Source: Bacteroidia bacterium (GTDB taxonomy: Bacteria; Bacteroidota; Bacteroidia; Flavobacteriales; Flavobacteriaceae). Taken from it: a stretch of 64,000 nucleotides of DNA. Under the pieces are notes generated by a model, which was given only the letters and a program-made list of their open reading frames with translations, searched no databases and was not told the DNA's origin. This document shows, one piece after another, positions 61,943-64,000 of this stretch. Position 1 is the stretch's first letter; every line of letters starts with the position of its first letter. The stretch lies in NCBI GenBank assembly GCA_030432635.1, contig JAUIMB010000004.1:232160-296159 (forward strand). Reading direction: 5' to 3'. A program made the translations under genes and the position numbers.

Positions 61943-64000
61943 ATGAAGTCTGTTGCTATTAATTCAATTACATGTTGCTGTAATTTTGTACTAACCCTTT
62001 TGAAGCCCAAAAAGCAGTTATTGCTATTTTTGGCTTTTTTGTTTATTTCTGTGTCATCAATGCAAGCTCAAGTGTTTTGTGAGGATCAACCAGGAAGGGA
62101 TTGTGATGATTGTCCAAACTATCAGGTTGCATCAAATCCAGATTTAACGGTGAGCTGTGAGCAGCCCATTGATGTAGTATTAATCATAGATGAGTCCAAC
62201 TCAATAGGAAATGCCAATGCTGAAGATGATGTTGAGTTAGGTGTGGAAACATTCCTTCAAGAATTGGAATGTACACCTGTAAGAGTGGCTATCATTGAGT
62301 TTGGTTCTAGAGCGAACTATGTAGTTAATTCGTACACACCAGTAGCCAATGTAACCGCAGGAATGAGCAATTATTTTGATGGGATACCATATAATGGGCA
62401 AACTTATAATCCAGATCAAGGTGATCTAGGTGGAACAAATTGGCAGGCTGCTTTAATTAGAGCAAATGCCCTTCCGGTAGCAGATTTGGTATTGATGTTT
62501 ACAGATGGTGTACCAACAGCATACTCTCCTGATGCTACACTGACAGATCCTGATACAGATTATAGTTTCTGTGGAAATGGAGGTTCAACACAAGAAGCCG
62601 AAGTTTATAATGCGGTTCAAGTTGCAAATGTCCTTAAGGCAGAAGGGTCTCATATGTTTATCTTAGGAGTGGGTAATATTGACGCATCATTAATGAATGA
62701 TTTGTCCGACGAAGATCAATATGGTCCAACAGAAACTATAGCCACAGCCGATTATTATGTAGATCCTAATTTTACTACGCTAGCCCATTGTTTTGCTAGT
62801 TTGGCCAACAGTATATGTCCGATACCAGCAACAGTTACTGGTTCTGAGATTTGTGAAGATCAAACCAATGGGACCGCTACAGTTAATATACTTGACGGAG
62901 TTGGGCCCTTTGAGATTTCTGGATCAGGCTTTACAGATTTTACAACACCATTATTTAGTTTTGATATTACTGGATTGGCGCCAGGAAACTACGGAGTTAC
63001 CATTTTAGATACCGGAAATCCAAGTTGTTTTAATACAGGGACTTTTCCGGTAGAAATCGTAGGTACTCCCAAAACAATACCAGCTTTTGATCCTGTTGTT
63101 CCTATTTGTGAAGGTGCAAATTTAGATCCATTACCAATGACTTCTAATAATGGTATCAATGGAACATGGTCTCCGGCATTGGATAATACACAAACGACAT
63201 TATATACCTTTACACCAAATAGTGGTCAATGTGCTGCTATAGCTCAGTTAACCATTGAAGTTACTGAACAACCAGAACAGCCAACAACAGAATGTTGGGA
63301 AACTGCGACTTTAAATTTTGAAACTTGTCAATGGGAGGTTACTGGCGATCAGCCAGAGGAGCCAGTAACTGAATGTTACCAAACAGCCACGTTCAACACA
63401 CAAACCTGTCAATGGGATGTTGAGGGAGAACAACCAGAACAACCGGTTACCGAATGCTGGCAGACGGCAACCTTCAACAATGATACCTGCCAGTGGGACG
63501 TCACAGGCGACCAGCCGTTGGAGCCAGAGACAGCCTGTTACGAAACGGCCACGTTCAACACGCAAACCTGCCAATGGGATGTTACTGGCGATCAGCCAGA
63601 AGAGCCGGAAACTGAATGTTACCAAACAGCCACGTTCAATACACAAACCTGTCAATGGGATGTTGAGGGAGAACAACCAGAGGAGCCAGAAACGGACTGC
63701 TATGAGACCGCAACGTTCAATACACAGACCTGTGAATGGGACATTACAGGCGGACAGGATCCAGAACCCGTGACCGAGTGCTGGGAGACAGCGACATTCA
63801 ATGAGCAAACCTGTGCGTGGGAGGTTTCTGGGACACAGCCAGAACAACCGGTTACCGAGTGCTGGCAGACAGCAACCTTCAACAATGATACCTGTCAGTG
63901 GGACGTCACAGGCGACCAACCATTGGAGCCAGAGACAGCCTGTTACGAAACGGCCATATTCAATATGCAAACCTGTCAATGGGATGTTACTGGCGATCAG
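61943..64000 (+). CDS. Large secreted VWA-domain adhesin with Cys-rich repeats (3' end outside window)
   Basis: A frame open from ATG 61943 to the last base (686 residues, no stop). The N-terminus has an unusually long stretch before a signal peptide (LLLFLAFLFISVSSMQAQ); a TTG at 62000 is an alternative start. Residues about 75-290 are a VWA domain with intact MIDAS (IIDESNSIG, GGTNW, FTDGVPT). Two Ig-like/SprB-like modules follow to about residue 445. From 63287 there are eight complete and one partial 27-residue repeats of the form TECxxTATFNxxTCxWxVxGxQPEEP, each with two Cys. Such proteins are usually surface adhesins exported by type IX secretion; the sorting domain would lie beyond the edge. 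Confidence 0.85.
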   Translation, partial: MKSVAINSITCCCNFVLTLLKPKKQLLLFLAFLFISVSSMQAQVFCEDQPGRDCDDCPNYQVASNPDLTVSCEQPIDVVLIIDESNSIGNANAEDDVELGVETFLQELECTPVRVAIIEFGSRANYVVNSYTPVANVTAGMSNYFDGIPYNGQTYNPDQGDLGGTNWQAALIRANALPVADLVLMFTDGVPTAYSPDATLTDPDTDYSFCGNGGSTQEAEVYNAVQVANVLKAEGSHMFILGVGNIDASLMNDLSDEDQYGPTETIATADYYVDPNFTTLAHCFASLANSICPIPATVTGSEICEDQTNGTATVNILDGVGPFEISGSGFTDFTTPLFSFDITGLAPGNYGVTILDTGNPSCFNTGTFPVEIVGTPKTIPAFDPVVPICEGANLDPLPMTSNNGINGTWSPALDNTQTTLYTFTPNSGQCAAIAQLTIEVTEQPEQPTTECWETATLNFETCQWEVTGDQPEEPVTECYQTATFNTQTCQWDVEGEQPEQPVTECWQTATFNNDTCQWDVTGDQPLEPETACYETATFNTQTCQWDVTGDQPEEPETECYQTATFNTQTCQWDVEGEQPEEPETDCYETATFNTQTCEWDITGGQDPEPVTECWETATFNEQTCAWEVSGTQPEQPVTECWQTATFNNDTCQWDVTGDQPLEPETACYETAIFNMQTCQWDVTGDQ
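63287..64000 (+). repeat. 81-bp coding tandem repeats, eight full copies plus a partial one
   Basis: Units begin at 63287, 63368, 63449, 63530, 63611, 63692, 63773, 63854 and 63935 (last cut by the edge). Each encodes 27 residues with two conserved Cys, a TATFN core and a QWDV strand. Units 3-4 are nearly identical to units 8-9, 405 nt apart, so a five-unit block was copied. The repeats are visibly more GC-rich than the rest of the gene. Confidence 0.9.

Noticed and set aside
63311..63979. Long leftward reading frame of 222 residues with repeated Cys/Leu pattern
   Set aside because: It is the antisense of the 27-residue repeats; its regular pattern mirrors the coding strand, which has a normal signal peptide and VWA domain.
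63287..64000. Regular tandem repeats considered as a CRISPR array
   Set aside because: Repeats are contiguous without unique spacers, 81 nt long, in frame and coding for a conserved peptide.

Overview
The window looks like chromosomal DNA of a marine-type member of the Flavobacteriaceae (Bacteroidetes). The DNA is AT-rich and Shine-Dalgarno sequences are essentially absent. At least ten gene starts are preceded by the Bacteroidetes -7 promoter element TAnnTTTG. The gene families are typical of this group: a BatA-type VWA membrane protein, a DUF5916/CBM9 barrel protein, a flavobacterial PyrC-like protein, a large Cys-rich repeat adhesin, and above all a complete flexirubin-type pigment cluster. 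No rRNA, tRNA, CRISPR array or insertion sequence was seen.

Layout. 1-4.85 kb: the tail of an unknown gene, then a leftward operon (BatA-like protein, PyrC-like amidohydrolase, small Tic20/DUF4870-like membrane protein, serine esterase, GNAT acetyltransferase). 5-12.2 kb: a GT2 glycosyltransferase, an M61 lipoprotein peptidase, a TIGR02757 protein, a LolD-like ABC ATPase and a DUF5916 protein. 12.4-17.8 kb (rightward): folE, a small membrane protein, the 5-oxoprolinase genes pxpA-pxpB-pxpC, and a three-gene set ending in a sensor histidine kinase with no response regulator beside it. 17.8-21.4 kb (leftward): RluA-type pseudouridine synthase, DUF985 cupin, panB, L-serine dehydratase. 21.5-25.1 kb: a possible structured RNA, dnaK with a palindrome upstream, and an RlmI-type methyltransferase.

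25.1-56.8 kb is one tightly packed leftward operon of 31 genes, many overlapping by a few bases, plus one divergent gene (56.9-58.2 kb). Together they form a flexirubin-type cluster combining aryl polyene and dialkylresorcinol synthesis. The expected scheme follows from the families. A tyrosine ammonia-lyase supplies 4-coumarate. An adenylate-forming ligase probably activates it. Three FabF-type ketosynthases with catalytic Cys, two Cys-less partners, two carrier proteins, FabG and three hot-dog dehydratase-like proteins build the aryl polyene. DarB and DarA make the dialkylresorcinol. A methyltransferase and a divergent flavin halogenase-like protein decorate the product. Thiol acyltransferase candidates (BtrH-like, C45-like) and lipid acyltransferases (LpxL-like, PlsC domain) could join or anchor the parts. 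An ABC-2 exporter, an MMPL protein, LolA-like and lipoprotein components and a beta-barrel protein would carry it to the outer membrane.

58.2-64 kb: a small secreted protein, a nitronate monooxygenase behind a perfect palindromic operator, an AraC-type regulator, a GNAT acetyltransferase, and the start of a large secreted VWA protein with 27-residue Cys-rich repeats that runs off the right edge.

The observations most worth a second look are these: complementary loss of catalytic residues among the three dehydratase-like proteins, interlocked divergent promoters in front of the lyase and halogenase genes, two Cys-less ketosynthase relatives, a degenerate third domain on the MMPL-acyltransferase fusion, the candidate structured RNA before dnaK, and the higher-order repeat in the edge adhesin.
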